44,685 nt of DNA from NCBI GenBank assembly GCA_949915775.1, contig CATLEG010000005.1, forward strand, positions 1-44,685. The letters run 5' to 3'. This DNA is from an uncultured Candidatus Melainabacteria bacterium (GTDB taxonomy: Bacteria > Cyanobacteriota > Vampirovibrionia > Gastranaerophilales > Gastranaerophilaceae). Shown here piece after piece: positions 26,187-35,469 of the stretch. Position 1 is the stretch's first letter. Every line of letters begins with the position of its first letter. Below the pieces are notes generated by a model that saw only the letters and a list, made by a program, of their open reading frames with translations, had not been told where the DNA came from and did not search any database. The translations under genes were made by a program, and so were the position numbers.

Positions 26187-26463
26187 TGTTTGCTGCCTAC
26201 TTGATGGGTGGCACGCAACTTTTACCAATTTCGGACTTTATATCCAACGCCCAGGTGGTGGGTGGAGCGGCTATGCTCCTCTTGCTCGTTCGCGTTTAAC
26301 GGGTCTACGGCTTTTTACCAATCCTGGACTTTATATTCAATACCCAGGTGGCGGGTGGAACGGCTAGGCTCCTCTTGCTCGTTCGCGTTTAACAGGTCTA
26401 CGGCTTTTTACCAATCCTGGACTTTATATTCAATACCCAGGTGGCGGGTGGAGCGGCACGCTC
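26187..26463. repeat. 93-bp tandem repeat (almost three units) between rpsR and ssb
   Basis: The marker CCCAGGTGG recurs at about 26250, 26343 and 26436, exactly 93 bp apart. Each unit has GGTGG-GGTGGAGCGGCTACGCTCC-like palindromes and GCTCGTTCGCGTTTAAC. Because 93 is a multiple of three, a 31-residue repeating ORF appears on the plus strand; I treat it as an artefact. The remaining gap (26029-26186) has no visible gene. Confidence 0.9.
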
Positions 26464-26862
26464 CTAAAACGGAATTTCGTCTTCGTTAATTAATTCATTT
26501 GACATATCGTCAGATTCAAATTTAACGATTTCTTCAGTGCCGAAATCAGAACCTGCTGAGACTGATGCTTCGCCCATTTTTTCAATAGTATTTGCATCAA
26601 TTTCATAAATTCTTTTTTCAGAACCATCATCCATTTTAACAGTCGCTGTTTGAAGTCTGCCTTCAACCAGAACTTTTTCACCTTTTGAAAGTGATGAAAC
26701 AGTTTCATCTAGAGCAGTTCTTCTTGAAACAACTCTAACAAGAATTTCATCTCTTTCTCCGATATTAAGAACAAAAGCAGAAACCGCAATATTGTTTTGT
26801 GTAAAACGTTTTTCCGGTGTTCTGTAAACTGTTCCTGTAACTACTGATTTTGCTAATGACAT
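26464..26862 (-). CDS. ssb: Single-stranded DNA-binding protein
   Basis: 132 aa. OB-fold: SVVTGTVYRTPEKRFTQNNIAVSAFVLNIG and SLSKGEKVLVEGRLQT. The acidic tail ends in INEDEIPF, the partner-binding tip of bacterial SSB. It sits 14 bp after rpsF in the standard rpsF-ssb-rpsR operon. The DNA-binding domain is slightly shorter and more divergent than that of E. coli. Confidence 0.9.
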   Translation of the reverse strand: MSLAKSVVTGTVYRTPEKRFTQNNIAVSAFVLNIGERDEILVRVVSRRTALDETVSSLSKGEKVLVEGRLQTATVKMDDGSEKRIYEIDANTIEKMGEASVSAGSDFGTEEIVKFESDDMSNELINEDEIPF

Positions 26863-26876
26863 TTTTTCCTCTTATT

Positions 26877-27158
26877 CTATTTAGCTAAGAACATTGTTCT
26901 TAAAATATTGTCATTCAATTTTAATTGACGTTTAAATTCAGCAACATTTGATTCAGGCAAGCTGATTTTAGATGTTACAAAGAAACCGTCTCTGAAATTT
27001 TGAATTTCATAAGCTAATTTTTTTCTGCCTGTTTTGTCAGTTGAATCAACTTTACCTTCCAAAGCTGTAACTGATTTTCCTAATGCTTCAATAGCCTTAT
27101 CTGCTTCTTCAGCATCAAGAGTTGGTTTGAATACTGTTAATAATTCGTATGTTTTCAT
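26877..27158 (-). CDS. rpsF: 30S ribosomal protein S6
   Basis: 93 aa. MKTYELLTVFKPTLDAEEADK, TGRKKLAYEIQNFRDGFFV and LNDNILRTMFL are typical of S6, which pairs with S18 in the 30S platform. It heads the operon; AGGAGAAAATA precedes the ATG. Confidence 0.95.
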   Translation of the reverse strand: MKTYELLTVFKPTLDAEEADKAIEALGKSVTALEGKVDSTDKTGRKKLAYEIQNFRDGFFVTSKISLPESNVAEFKRQLKLNDNILRTMFLAK

Positions 27159-27211
27159 TATTTTCTCCTATTCTAGTGTATGAGATAATTCTACCATGGA
27201 AATATTAAATT

Positions 27212-28045
27212 TTACAAGATATAATCTGCAAAAAAACTGTAGTTTGCCGAACCAATTAGAAAAATATCTTGATTAAAATTATCTTTCGAGCCTTGCCATT
27301 CAACAAATACAGCCCCGCCCGGCAGATTTACTTTTACTTTTTGTTCTGTTAAGTTATTTGAAACACAAGCTGCAACACTTGCACATGCTCCGGTGCCGCA
27401 AGCAAGAGTAATACCGCACCCGCGCTCATAAACACTCATATCAATTTCCATACGTGATTTTACTTTTACAAATTCGGTATTGGTTTTTTCAGGAAAATAT
27501 TCGTGTTTTTCAATATAAGGCCCGTATTTTTTTGCAAGTTCCATTGTATCATCTTCTGTTATAATCACACAATGCGGATTTCCCATTGAAACAGGGTTAA
27601 TCTCAAAACTTTTGTCAAGAACTGTTATTGTTCTTTCACCGTAAAATGGGATTTTTTTATCTTCAAATATTGGACACCCCATATTTACTTTTATCAATCC
27701 GTTATCCAACAGTTCTGGTTTAATAATTCCGGCAAGGGTTTTTACACTAAATAATTTTTTATCTACAAGCTTATTATCAGAAACATATTTTGCAAAACAT
27801 CGCATACCATTTCCGCACATCTGAGCAGTAGTTCCATCTGAATTATAAAAATACCAGCCAATATCAACTTCTGTTTCATCGGTTTTTGGAATAATCATTC
27901 CATCTGCTCCAACACCAAAATTTCTGTCACATATTTTTTTTGCAAGTTCGCTCATAGACAAGCCTGTTTTTTCATATTCAGAAAAATCTACTATAACAAA
28001 ATCATTACCGCAGCCTTGCATTTTTGTTATTTTAATTGTTTTCAT
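27212..28045 (-). CDS. dapF: Diaminopimelate epimerase
   Basis: 277 aa from ATG 28045, with GAAAGGAATTTT upstream; the tracked start lies 13 codons earlier. Both catalytic cysteines are present: AQMCGNGMRCFAKYV and TLACGTGACASV. TKMQGCGNDFVIVD opens the family. It converts LL- to meso-diaminopimelate for lysine and peptidoglycan, indicating a DAP-type wall. Confidence 0.95.
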   Translation of the reverse strand: MKTIKITKMQGCGNDFVIVDFSEYEKTGLSMSELAKKICDRNFGVGADGMIIPKTDETEVDIGWYFYNSDGTTAQMCGNGMRCFAKYVSDNKLVDKKLFSVKTLAGIIKPELLDNGLIKVNMGCPIFEDKKIPFYGERTITVLDKSFEINPVSMGNPHCVIITEDDTMELAKKYGPYIEKHEYFPEKTNTEFVKVKSRMEIDMSVYERGCGITLACGTGACASVAACVSNNLTEQKVKVNLPGGAVFVEWQGSKDNFNQDIFLIGSANYSFFADYIL

Positions 28046-28157
28046 AAAATTCCTTTCAAATTTATAATAACACAAATTAGCCATAAGGCTAATTGCATAT
28101 ACTATTTATTTATAATATCCATATTATTAAGTTACTTTAAGCAACAGGTCTTTTGAT

Positions 28158-28916
28158 ATGACAGAAATTTCTGATTGTGCTGATACGCCGGTTAATTATT
28201 ACTGTAATAAATTAACAAACCAACAGGAAATATTTGTCGCAACTTTAACACATGATTTAAAAAATGTGGTAACTGCACAGATAAGCAGTATGGAAATGTT
28301 AAAAAACGGAAATATCGGTACATTAAATTTGGAACAAACTAATGTTTTAGATTTATTGGTTGAATCTTCAAAGTATATGCAAGATATGATTTTAACTCTT
28401 TTAGACACTTACAAATATGAAAACGGTTCAATTCATCTGGAAAAAGAAAATTTTGACTTAAAAGAAATTGTAGAACGCTGTATTCAAGAAACTTATTCAC
28501 TTGCAACAGATAAAAATTTAAAAATTTCATACATTTCTAACGATGAAGTACTAAATGCAGACAAAAGACAAATTAGGCGTGTAATTTCAAATTTATTAAA
28601 CAATGCAATAAATTATGGTTTTAAAAATTCTGAAATAAAACTTAAATCATACACTAAAAATAAAAAGGTTATTTTTTGCTGTGAGAGTACAAGTCCGGTA
28701 ATTTCGGAAGAAGTTAAAGAACATATTTTTGAAAAATACGTTTGTGAATCACAAAAATATGAAAAAATTGGTTTTGGTTTGGGATTATACCTTGCAAGAA
28801 AAATTGTCGAAGCTCATCAAGGTAAAATTTACCTTAATGCTGAAGGTTTTAAAAATAACTTTATTTTCGAAATTCCAATTAATTCAGGAAAAGATTATTC
28901 ACAAATTATTTGGTAA
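28158..28916 (+). CDS. Soluble sensor-less histidine kinase
   Basis: 252 aa with no membrane segment and only about 25 residues before the HisKA helix. H-box FVATLTHDLKNVV (phospho-His), N-box NLLNNAINYGF, and G2 IGFGLGLYLARKIVEAHQGKI are present; the first glycine-rich box is weak. It should phosphorylate a response regulator encoded elsewhere; the signal input is probably a protein partner. It is an orphan gene with no regulator adjacent. Confidence 0.85.
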   Translation: MTEISDCADTPVNYYCNKLTNQQEIFVATLTHDLKNVVTAQISSMEMLKNGNIGTLNLEQTNVLDLLVESSKYMQDMILTLLDTYKYENGSIHLEKENFDLKEIVERCIQETYSLATDKNLKISYISNDEVLNADKRQIRRVISNLLNNAINYGFKNSEIKLKSYTKNKKVIFCCESTSPVISEEVKEHIFEKYVCESQKYEKIGFGLGLYLARKIVEAHQGKIYLNAEGFKNNFIFEIPINSGKDYSQIIW

Positions 28917-28918
28917 AA

Positions 28919-29052
28919 ATTTATATACAAGTTTACACTAAATAAGGTCTAAACGTCACCCTGAACTCGTTTCAGGGTCTAATAAATAGGAGATGCTGAA
29001 ACAAGTTCAGCATGACAAATATTTTATATCCAGTGTAAACTTGTATATAAAT
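28919..29052. mobile_element. MITE-like element with perfect 21-bp terminal inverted repeats, copy 2
   Basis: ATTTATATACAAGTTTACACT (28919-28939) and its exact reverse complement (29032-29052) bound a 134-bp unit. Inside are the hairpins CCCTGAACTCGTTTCAGGG and GCTGAAACAAGTTCAGC. There is no coding capacity. It starts two bases after the kinase stop codon. Confidence 0.88.
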
Positions 29053-29114
29053 CTCTATAATAACTCCTTGATTAATTATATACTTTTGATATAATTACAT
29101 CAAGGAGAGTGTAT

Positions 29115-30563
29115 ATGAAAATATTATTTGCAGCAGCAGAAGTAGCACCGTTTTCTAAAGCAGGAGGATTGGCAGATGTTGTAGGAAGTTTGCCTAAACA
29201 TCTCGAAAAAGATGCAGAAATTGCAATCTTTACTCCGCTTCATGGACTTATTGATGTTAATAAATGGGGCATTAAAGAACTTGAAAATTCTGAAATGTGG
29301 CTTACTTTCGGCGGAATGGGACATAAATTCAGATTATTTATGTGTAAACTTCCCGGTACAAATATTAATGTATTTTTCGTACACAATGATTGGTATTTTT
29401 CTTGTTTTAAAGATGTTTATCCAAAATGGCTTGATACTAAGTATGAACATGAAAGATATATTGCATTCTCACTTGCTACAATGGAATATGCTAAACTTTT
29501 GAATTTCAAAGCTGATGTAATTCATGCAAACGATTGGCACACCGCAATGATTCCAGTTTATCTTCACAGTAATTACAGGTATGATGAATTCTGGCAGAAT
29601 ACTAAATCCGTTTTTGAAATCCACAATCTTGCATATCAGGGTATTTGGTTTGAAGATGTTTTAGATTTTGCAAATATGAGAAAAGATATTGTGTTCAATG
29701 AATGGGGAGTTGAACATTTTGGAAGAGTTAATTGGATGAAAGGGGCAATTAATTATTCTGATAAAATTATTGCTGTTTCTCCAAACTATGCAAGAGAAAT
29801 TTTAACCGGCGAATTTGGCGAAGGTATGGATTACACATTGAGAATGAACCAGCACAAACTTGTCGGAATATTAAACGGTATAGATTATGATGTATTTAAT
29901 CCAAAAACCGATAAAAATATAGAAAAAAATTATGATATTAAATCTTTAAAAAATAAAGAAATAAATAAAAAAGCATTATGTGAAAAATTTGGTCTGGAAT
30001 ACAATCCTGAAAGACCATTATATTCAATGGTATCAAGACTTGTCGGTCAAAAAGGTATTGATTTAATCAGACAGGTAGAAAACGAATTAAAAAATCTTGA
30101 TGCTGATTTTGTATTTTTAGGCAGCGGTGACAAAAATTATGAAAATCTTTTAATCTGGCTTTCAAACAATTCGTCTAATATTCGCGCCTATATTGGCTAC
30201 AAAGGTGATTTAGCTAATCAAATTTATGCAGGAAGTGATTTTTATCTTATGCCATCAAAATTTGAACCCTGCGGCTTGAGTCAATTAATTGCGATGAAAT
30301 ACGGTGTTTTACCTGTTGTAAGAGCAACCGGCGGACTTGAAGATACAGTTACCGGTTATCCCCTAAACGATTCTACAGGATTCAAATTCTGGGGCTATGA
30401 CGGTTGGCAGATGCTTGAAGCAATTAAATGTTCAATGAATGTTTACAAAGATAAATACACATTTAATGCTATGCAAAAAACAGCAATGGAAAGTGATTTC
30501 TCTTGGAAAAGAAGTTCTAAAGTTTATTTGGATTTATACAAAGAACTTGTGCTACGTGCGTAA
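29115..30563 (+). CDS. glgA: Glycogen synthase (ADP-glucose type)
   Basis: 482 aa from ATG 29115, behind AAGGAGAGTGTAT; the tracked GTG start adds two codons. GT5 family motifs: KILFAAAEVAPFSKAGGLADVVGSLP (ADP-glucose-binding lysine in S-K-A-G-G-L), HANDWHTAMIPVYL, VSRLVGQKGIDLI and the nucleophilic-loop FEPCGLSQLIAMKYG. It extends alpha-1,4-glucan chains. No other glg gene is adjacent; the GH13-like protein at 18754 might be related in function. Confidence 0.95.
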   Translation: MKILFAAAEVAPFSKAGGLADVVGSLPKHLEKDAEIAIFTPLHGLIDVNKWGIKELENSEMWLTFGGMGHKFRLFMCKLPGTNINVFFVHNDWYFSCFKDVYPKWLDTKYEHERYIAFSLATMEYAKLLNFKADVIHANDWHTAMIPVYLHSNYRYDEFWQNTKSVFEIHNLAYQGIWFEDVLDFANMRKDIVFNEWGVEHFGRVNWMKGAINYSDKIIAVSPNYAREILTGEFGEGMDYTLRMNQHKLVGILNGIDYDVFNPKTDKNIEKNYDIKSLKNKEINKKALCEKFGLEYNPERPLYSMVSRLVGQKGIDLIRQVENELKNLDADFVFLGSGDKNYENLLIWLSNNSSNIRAYIGYKGDLANQIYAGSDFYLMPSKFEPCGLSQLIAMKYGVLPVVRATGGLEDTVTGYPLNDSTGFKFWGYDGWQMLEAIKCSMNVYKDKYTFNAMQKTAMESDFSWKRSSKVYLDLYKELVLRA

Positions 30564-30617
30564 AACATGTACCATTATCTTCTAAGTCTTTACCGATATT
30601 TCCCGGCAAGAAATAAT

Positions 30618-32114
30618 TTAACCAAGCAAACCTAAGCTGTTTAATTTTTCACTTATTTCATTCATTAAATTAACATCATCTGTGCGGCGAGCATGGTTTT
30701 GAGCTTTTGTTAAAAGACTTTTTGCTTTTGTAATATTGTTTAACTCAACCATAGTGTCTGCGGCTTTTTCATAATTTTGTGCTGTTTTTAACGGAGAATC
30801 TGCTTCCGTATAATGTTTTACGGCATTTGAATATGATTTTAATGCTTTTTGCGGTTCACCAAAAGCATTATAAGCATCCCCAAAACTTGAAGATACAAAA
30901 CCTTTAACTTTTGAATTGTCTGTTTGTTCAGCCAAATCATTTGCAACAGTATAATAATTTACAGCATCAAAATCAAATTGATCAGTAAAAATATTACCCA
31001 TTTTTGTTAATGAAGTTGATTGAGCAGCAAGATTTTCAGCAGCACCTGCATATGAAACTGAGTTAAAATAATGATCTAATGCCGGCTGAATTTGATTTAC
31101 ATCGTCATAAATCTGTGCCATAGAATAGTGTGCTTTTGTTTTTATATTGTTATCAGATGTATTTTGAATAGATTGATTATAGCTTTTTAATGCTTGCGCA
31201 AAATATGAATGATCATCATAAATTTTGCCAACTTCATAAAAGATTTTTGATTTTGTTTCGTTGTCACCAACTTCATTTGCCCGATTTAAAGCTTTTTCAA
31301 ATGCCGCAATTGCTTTTTCCGGTTCATTTGCATAAGCAAGTTTTTTTGATTGTATAAATAATGATTTTAATTCTTTGTCTTGAGGAATTAATGATACAAC
31401 TTTTGCATTTGTTTTAATTTCTTGTTCTACAGGTTCCGGAACTGTTTGAGCTACAACGGTTTTTTCTTCTGTTTTTGTTTGCTCTTGTGTGCTGCCTTCA
31501 GGAAATTTTACCAAAAATTGAGGATTAATTTCATTTTCATTATATTTAAAATCAATTTGCTGTAAGAATAATGCATCAACCCAGTTTTCAACAACTTTTG
31601 ATTCTTTATTTAAGGTTTGGGAAATATATGTATCAAGAATTGATGATGCATTTTTCAAATTTGATTTAACTAATTTAGGATTTGCATTTTCTTTAGTGAC
31701 CTGTTTTTCAACAAGAGAAAGATAACCTTCTACCTCTTCTTTCAGGTTTTCAGGTGTACCAATTGCAGCTGCCGTATTTCTAAAATCCTTCAAAATCTGA
31801 GCAATATTAATAACTGTGCTTCTTCCGGAAAGAGTTTTAGTAGGTTCTGCAACATTTTGAACAGGCTGGTTATTTTTTGCCTGAGCCTGAATTTGAGAAC
31901 GCATTTGACGCCAATCAACTTCTTGATTTTGTTGTTGATATGCTGGTGTATATGACGGTTTTTTCTGTTCAACGTATTGCAAACCTTTACTTTTAGAATT
32001 CTGATCAGACTGCTGTTCACGTTGAGCAGACGTGTTTTTCTCTTCATCTTGTTTTGATTTAACAAGATTACCGTTATTATTTAGATATGGACGTTGAAAA
32101 ATACCGTTTAACAC
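30618..32114 (-). CDS. TPR-repeat protein with Gln/Asn-rich N-terminus
   Basis: 498 aa. Residues 1-100 are low-complexity and Gln/Asn/Lys-rich (AYQQQNQEVDWRQMRSQIQ). From about 240 at least six tetratricopeptide repeats follow, for example KLAYANEPEKAIAAFEKALNRA and DHSYFAQALKSYNQSIQ. There is no signal or membrane helix, so it is probably a cytoplasmic scaffold. Partners are unknown. Confidence 0.75.
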   Translation of the reverse strand: MLNGIFQRPYLNNNGNLVKSKQDEEKNTSAQREQQSDQNSKSKGLQYVEQKKPSYTPAYQQQNQEVDWRQMRSQIQAQAKNNQPVQNVAEPTKTLSGRSTVINIAQILKDFRNTAAAIGTPENLKEEVEGYLSLVEKQVTKENANPKLVKSNLKNASSILDTYISQTLNKESKVVENWVDALFLQQIDFKYNENEINPQFLVKFPEGSTQEQTKTEEKTVVAQTVPEPVEQEIKTNAKVVSLIPQDKELKSLFIQSKKLAYANEPEKAIAAFEKALNRANEVGDNETKSKIFYEVGKIYDDHSYFAQALKSYNQSIQNTSDNNIKTKAHYSMAQIYDDVNQIQPALDHYFNSVSYAGAAENLAAQSTSLTKMGNIFTDQFDFDAVNYYTVANDLAEQTDNSKVKGFVSSSFGDAYNAFGEPQKALKSYSNAVKHYTEADSPLKTAQNYEKAADTMVELNNITKAKSLLTKAQNHARRTDDVNLMNEISEKLNSLGLLG

Positions 32115-32229
32115 TATTCTACCCTCTGGTATAAATACTATATACCAAAACCCGTTTTACGTGCTCATACTTTCGTATGATATGTTTTTAATAAAATTTG
32201 AAAAAATGTCAATCTAAAAACCTTCGTGC

Positions 32230-32258
32230 TTGTCACAAATAAAAATAAATAATATAAT
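32230..32258 (+). promoter_or_regulatory. Consensus promoter upstream of a small membrane protein
   Basis: -35 TTGTCA (32230-32235), 17-bp spacer, -10 TATAAT (32253-32258), start near 32265. A 40-codon frame (32265-32387) beginning at that point would be leaderless and is less convincing than the frame it overlaps. Confidence 0.65.
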
Positions 32259-32358
32259 ATATACATGAATGAAAATCTAATATTTTTAAACGCTTATATA
32301 GTAAGACGTTTTGAATTAACAGGAATTTTACATACTTTACAAAACGAAAGGGAAAACA

Positions 32359-32496
32359 ATGGAAAATATTCTAAATACAATATGTAATATATGTATTTTT
32401 ATAATGTTTGGTTATTTCTTTTATGCTATATATCTTATGAATAAACAAGACCATGAAACCGGTTTTATAACAAAACAGCCTAAGAAACAAAAATAA
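32359..32496 (+). CDS. Small single-helix membrane protein (45 aa, not in ORF track)
   Basis: 45 aa starting MENILNTICNICIF, with one membrane helix (ICIFIMFGYFFYAIYLM) and a polar Lys-rich tail. GAAAGGGAAAACA gives a good ribosome site, and a consensus promoter lies 100 bp upstream. The stop codon abuts the converging stop of the Ycf45-like gene with no spacer. Function unknown. Confidence 0.55.
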   Translation: MENILNTICNICIFIMFGYFFYAIYLMNKQDHETGFITKQPKKQK

Positions 32497-34122
32497 TTAT
32501 TGATGAAAATCTTTACCGCCAACAATTTTTAAGTGGCGGTTGTTGCCTTCTCCAATAGATTTGCTTTCTAAATTGTGCTGTTCAACAAGTTCGTGCTGTA
32601 ATTTTCTTATATGTTGATTTTGAGGCTGTAATTCTATTTGTCTTTCACCGGCAAGAATTTTATTTATTGCTGCTTTTGCCTCATCTAAAGCTCGTTCTGC
32701 ATCATCATAATAACCGCATAATGTTTCTGTAGTTTCTGTAATATCCAATGCTTCTTTCAAAACTTTTTGAATTTGTGCCATTGAATTTGTTTTTACATAG
32801 AAAATTTGCAATCTGTAATCATTTGCGGTACTAAGAACTTTTGCTCCGCCTTTTATAAAGTTTTTATGCGCAATTACAATATCTGCATCATCAAGATTTC
32901 GCGTAATTTCAGCATTCAAATCAAGCCGCTCTATTACTTTTTCAACAATAGTTCTTGATACTGCATATAAATAAATCTTTTTACAGCCTTTAATCGATTC
33001 AATATATTTTTCTCTTGAAAAACTAAATTTTAAACTATCAGTATTATGTTCAGGTTGAATTTTTTGTTCAAGTTTATTTATCTCTTGCGGAATATCAGCA
33101 AGTGACGGTTCTTCTTTTTGAGTTTGAGTAACTTGAGATTCTAAGGATTTATCAACTTTTCTAATTTCAGGTCTAATAGGCCAGCCGCGTAAGATATAAT
33201 CAACAGCCTCAGCAGTATCCTTATAAACAGCAAGTGTATTTCTGTCTAGAATTTCGATTACAACATCAAAAGTCGGTTGTTTTTCTCTTTCAAGAACTGT
33301 TTTTTGTGAGGCTCTTCGTTTAGCTTCATCATCGCCCAAAGTAACAGATTGAATTCCTCCGACCAAATCTGATAGAGTTGGGTTTTTAATCAAGTTTTCC
33401 AAACTATTACCATGGGCTGTTGCAATCAACATAACTCCGCGTTCTGCAATAGTACGTGCTGCCTGAGCTTCGGCTTCCGTACCTATTTCATCTACAACAA
33501 TAACCTCCGGAGTGTGATTTTCAACAGCCTCAATCATAATATCTTTTTGAAATTCCGGTTGAGTAACCTGCATACGTCTTGCATGACCGATTGCAGGATG
33601 AGGAGTGTCACCATCGCCCGCAATCTCATTAGAGGTATCAACAATAACAACACGTTTTCCGAGTTCATCCGCTACAAGTCTTGAAATTTCTCTTAATTTA
33701 GTAGTTTTTCCAACACCTGGACGACCCAAAAACAGAATACTTTTATTCATTAAGCAAATATCTTTGATACATGCAATAGTTCCTGTAACAACTCTACCAA
33801 TTCTACAAGTTAAACCGATTATTTTCCCCTGCCTGTTTCTTATGGCACTAATCCTGTGTAAAGTTCCCGGAATTCCAGAACGATTATCAGAAGTAAATTC
33901 TTGAAGCCTGCTTGTTATATGATTTATATCTTCATCAGTAACAAATTCTTCGCCAAGATAATCTATTTTGCCTCCGGCATGACGAATTTCAGGGGTTCGT
34001 CCGATGTCCAGTACAATCTCAATCACATCTTCCATTTTTTCATAAGATATGTACCTTTTGACCTTATCGGGTAAGACTTCAGTCAGCCTGTCTAAATCAT
34101 TGTGGAATTGTAAGTTGCTCAT
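32497..34122 (-). CDS. Ycf45-like AAA ATPase with R3H-type C-terminus
   Basis: 541 aa. The N-terminal half matches the SpoIIIAA/Ycf45 type: GIPGTLHRISAIRNRQGKIIGLTCRIGR, Walker A FLGRPGVGKTTKLREI, VIVDTSNEIAGDGD, RMQVTQPEFQKDIM, and Walker B EVIVVDEIGTEAEAQAA. A linker and a second alpha/beta segment follow, ending in a basic region with RKLQHEL (R-x3-H) consistent with a single-stranded nucleic-acid-binding R3H domain. The family is typical of Cyanobacteria and plastids, which supports the lineage call. Its exact role is unknown. Confidence 0.88.
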   Translation of the reverse strand: MSNLQFHNDLDRLTEVLPDKVKRYISYEKMEDVIEIVLDIGRTPEIRHAGGKIDYLGEEFVTDEDINHITSRLQEFTSDNRSGIPGTLHRISAIRNRQGKIIGLTCRIGRVVTGTIACIKDICLMNKSILFLGRPGVGKTTKLREISRLVADELGKRVVIVDTSNEIAGDGDTPHPAIGHARRMQVTQPEFQKDIMIEAVENHTPEVIVVDEIGTEAEAQAARTIAERGVMLIATAHGNSLENLIKNPTLSDLVGGIQSVTLGDDEAKRRASQKTVLEREKQPTFDVVIEILDRNTLAVYKDTAEAVDYILRGWPIRPEIRKVDKSLESQVTQTQKEEPSLADIPQEINKLEQKIQPEHNTDSLKFSFSREKYIESIKGCKKIYLYAVSRTIVEKVIERLDLNAEITRNLDDADIVIAHKNFIKGGAKVLSTANDYRLQIFYVKTNSMAQIQKVLKEALDITETTETLCGYYDDAERALDEAKAAINKILAGERQIELQPQNQHIRKLQHELVEQHNLESKSIGEGNNRHLKIVGGKDFHQ

Positions 34123-34291
34123 TTTCTTTTCTGCCTTTATAACAATATATTTATCAGCGGAATTATTTTTACCTTACACTTATATTATACCACTTTTTTA
34201 AAATTTCTCATCAATCTAAAGTATTACAATGGTAGTAAATTTACATTACTTAATGTATTTTTTATTGGCTTGTTTAAGTTAGTATAAGTAT

Positions 34292-34320
34292 ATTTACTTT
34301 CGGGGTGTTTGTAGTATAAT
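34292..34320 (+). promoter_or_regulatory. Candidate promoter of the fab cluster
   Basis: -10 TATAAT (34315-34320) with TTTACT about 16 bp upstream. A palindromic repeat (CCTCACCCGCCCTGCGGGCACCCTCTC, 34340-34380) lies between it and the fabD ribosome site. Confidence 0.45.
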
Positions 34321-34408
34321 TATTACGAGAGGTATAATCCTCACCCGCCCTGCGGGCACCCTCTCATATAGCTAGAGGGAAGTATTATGTAATTAGAGGG
34401 ATAAATTT

Positions 34409-35362
34409 ATGAGTAAAAAAATAGCATTTCTTTTTCCGGGTCAAGGTTCTCAAGCTGTTGGAATGGGAAAAGATTTATATGACAATTTCGAATCTGCAAA
34501 AAATGTTTTTGATACAGCAGATAAAGTTTTAGGAAAAAGTATTACAACATTATGTTTTGAAGGCCCTGAAGATGCCCTCAAGCAAACTGTTAACACACAA
34601 CCTTCAATTGTTACAATGTCAATTGCAACAATGGAAACTTTAAAATCTGAATTTGATATTAAAGCCGATTATGTTGCCGGTCACTCTCTTGGTGAATATT
34701 GTGCTATGTATGCAGCAGGCGTAATGAGTTTGGAAAATACTTTAAAAGCAATCCAAAAACGTGCAGACTTGATGTCAGAAACCAAAGGTGGTGCTATGGC
34801 AGCGGTTTTGAATGCATCAGAAGATGTTTTGAAAGCAGGTCTTGCAGAAGGCTCAAAAGTTGGATATGTTGACGTTGCAAACTACAATTCACCTGCTCAA
34901 GTTGTTATTACAGGTGATGAAAATGCTGTTAAAGCAGCATCTGATTATATGCTTGCAAACGGCGTTAGACGTGTTGTACCTCTTGCAGTTTCTGGGGCAT
35001 TCCATTCTAAATTCATGGAAAATGCAGGTAAAGAATTTGAAAAATTTGTATCAGATTTAGAAATAAATAACGCTTCAATACCTGTTATCACAAATGTTGA
35101 TGCAACAGAAACTACTGATAGTGAAGATTTTAGAGTAAAAATGCCGAAACAAATTTATTCATCAGTATACTGGACTCAAACAATTGAAAAAATGGTTGAA
35201 AACGGTGTAGAAATCTTTATCGAAATCGGACCAGGCAAAGTTCTTGCAGGTTTGAATAAAAAAATTGCACCTGAAACTAAAGTTTTCAATATATTTGATA
35301 AAGTATCTTTAGATACAACTATTGATTCTTTAAAAGAAGAATTAATGTGTGGTATAAATTAA
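34409..35362 (+). CDS. fabD: Malonyl-CoA:ACP transacylase
   Basis: 317 aa. FLFPGQGSQAVGMG at the N-terminus, nucleophile Ser in AGHSLGEYCAMYAAG, catalytic His in VSGAFHSKFM, and GPGKVLAGLNKK near the end. It charges ACP with malonate for fatty-acid synthesis and is the first gene of the fabD-fabG-acpP-fabF cluster. Confidence 0.96.
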   Translation: MSKKIAFLFPGQGSQAVGMGKDLYDNFESAKNVFDTADKVLGKSITTLCFEGPEDALKQTVNTQPSIVTMSIATMETLKSEFDIKADYVAGHSLGEYCAMYAAGVMSLENTLKAIQKRADLMSETKGGAMAAVLNASEDVLKAGLAEGSKVGYVDVANYNSPAQVVITGDENAVKAASDYMLANGVRRVVPLAVSGAFHSKFMENAGKEFEKFVSDLEINNASIPVITNVDATETTDSEDFRVKMPKQIYSSVYWTQTIEKMVENGVEIFIEIGPGKVLAGLNKKIAPETKVFNIFDKVSLDTTIDSLKEELMCGIN

Positions 35363-35469
35363 TTAGCAACATGCGCCGCAGTTGTATCGGTAGGTTGGAC
35401 ATACTCAACAGAATAATAAGGATAAGTAGGTCGGGATTACTATCCTGACAAAAATAAGGAGAAAGATTA

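Noticed and set aside
26208-26489. ORF with three 31-residue repeats (track entry)
   Set aside because: It is a by-product of a 93-bp tandem DNA repeat; it has no ribosome site and overlaps the end of ssb.
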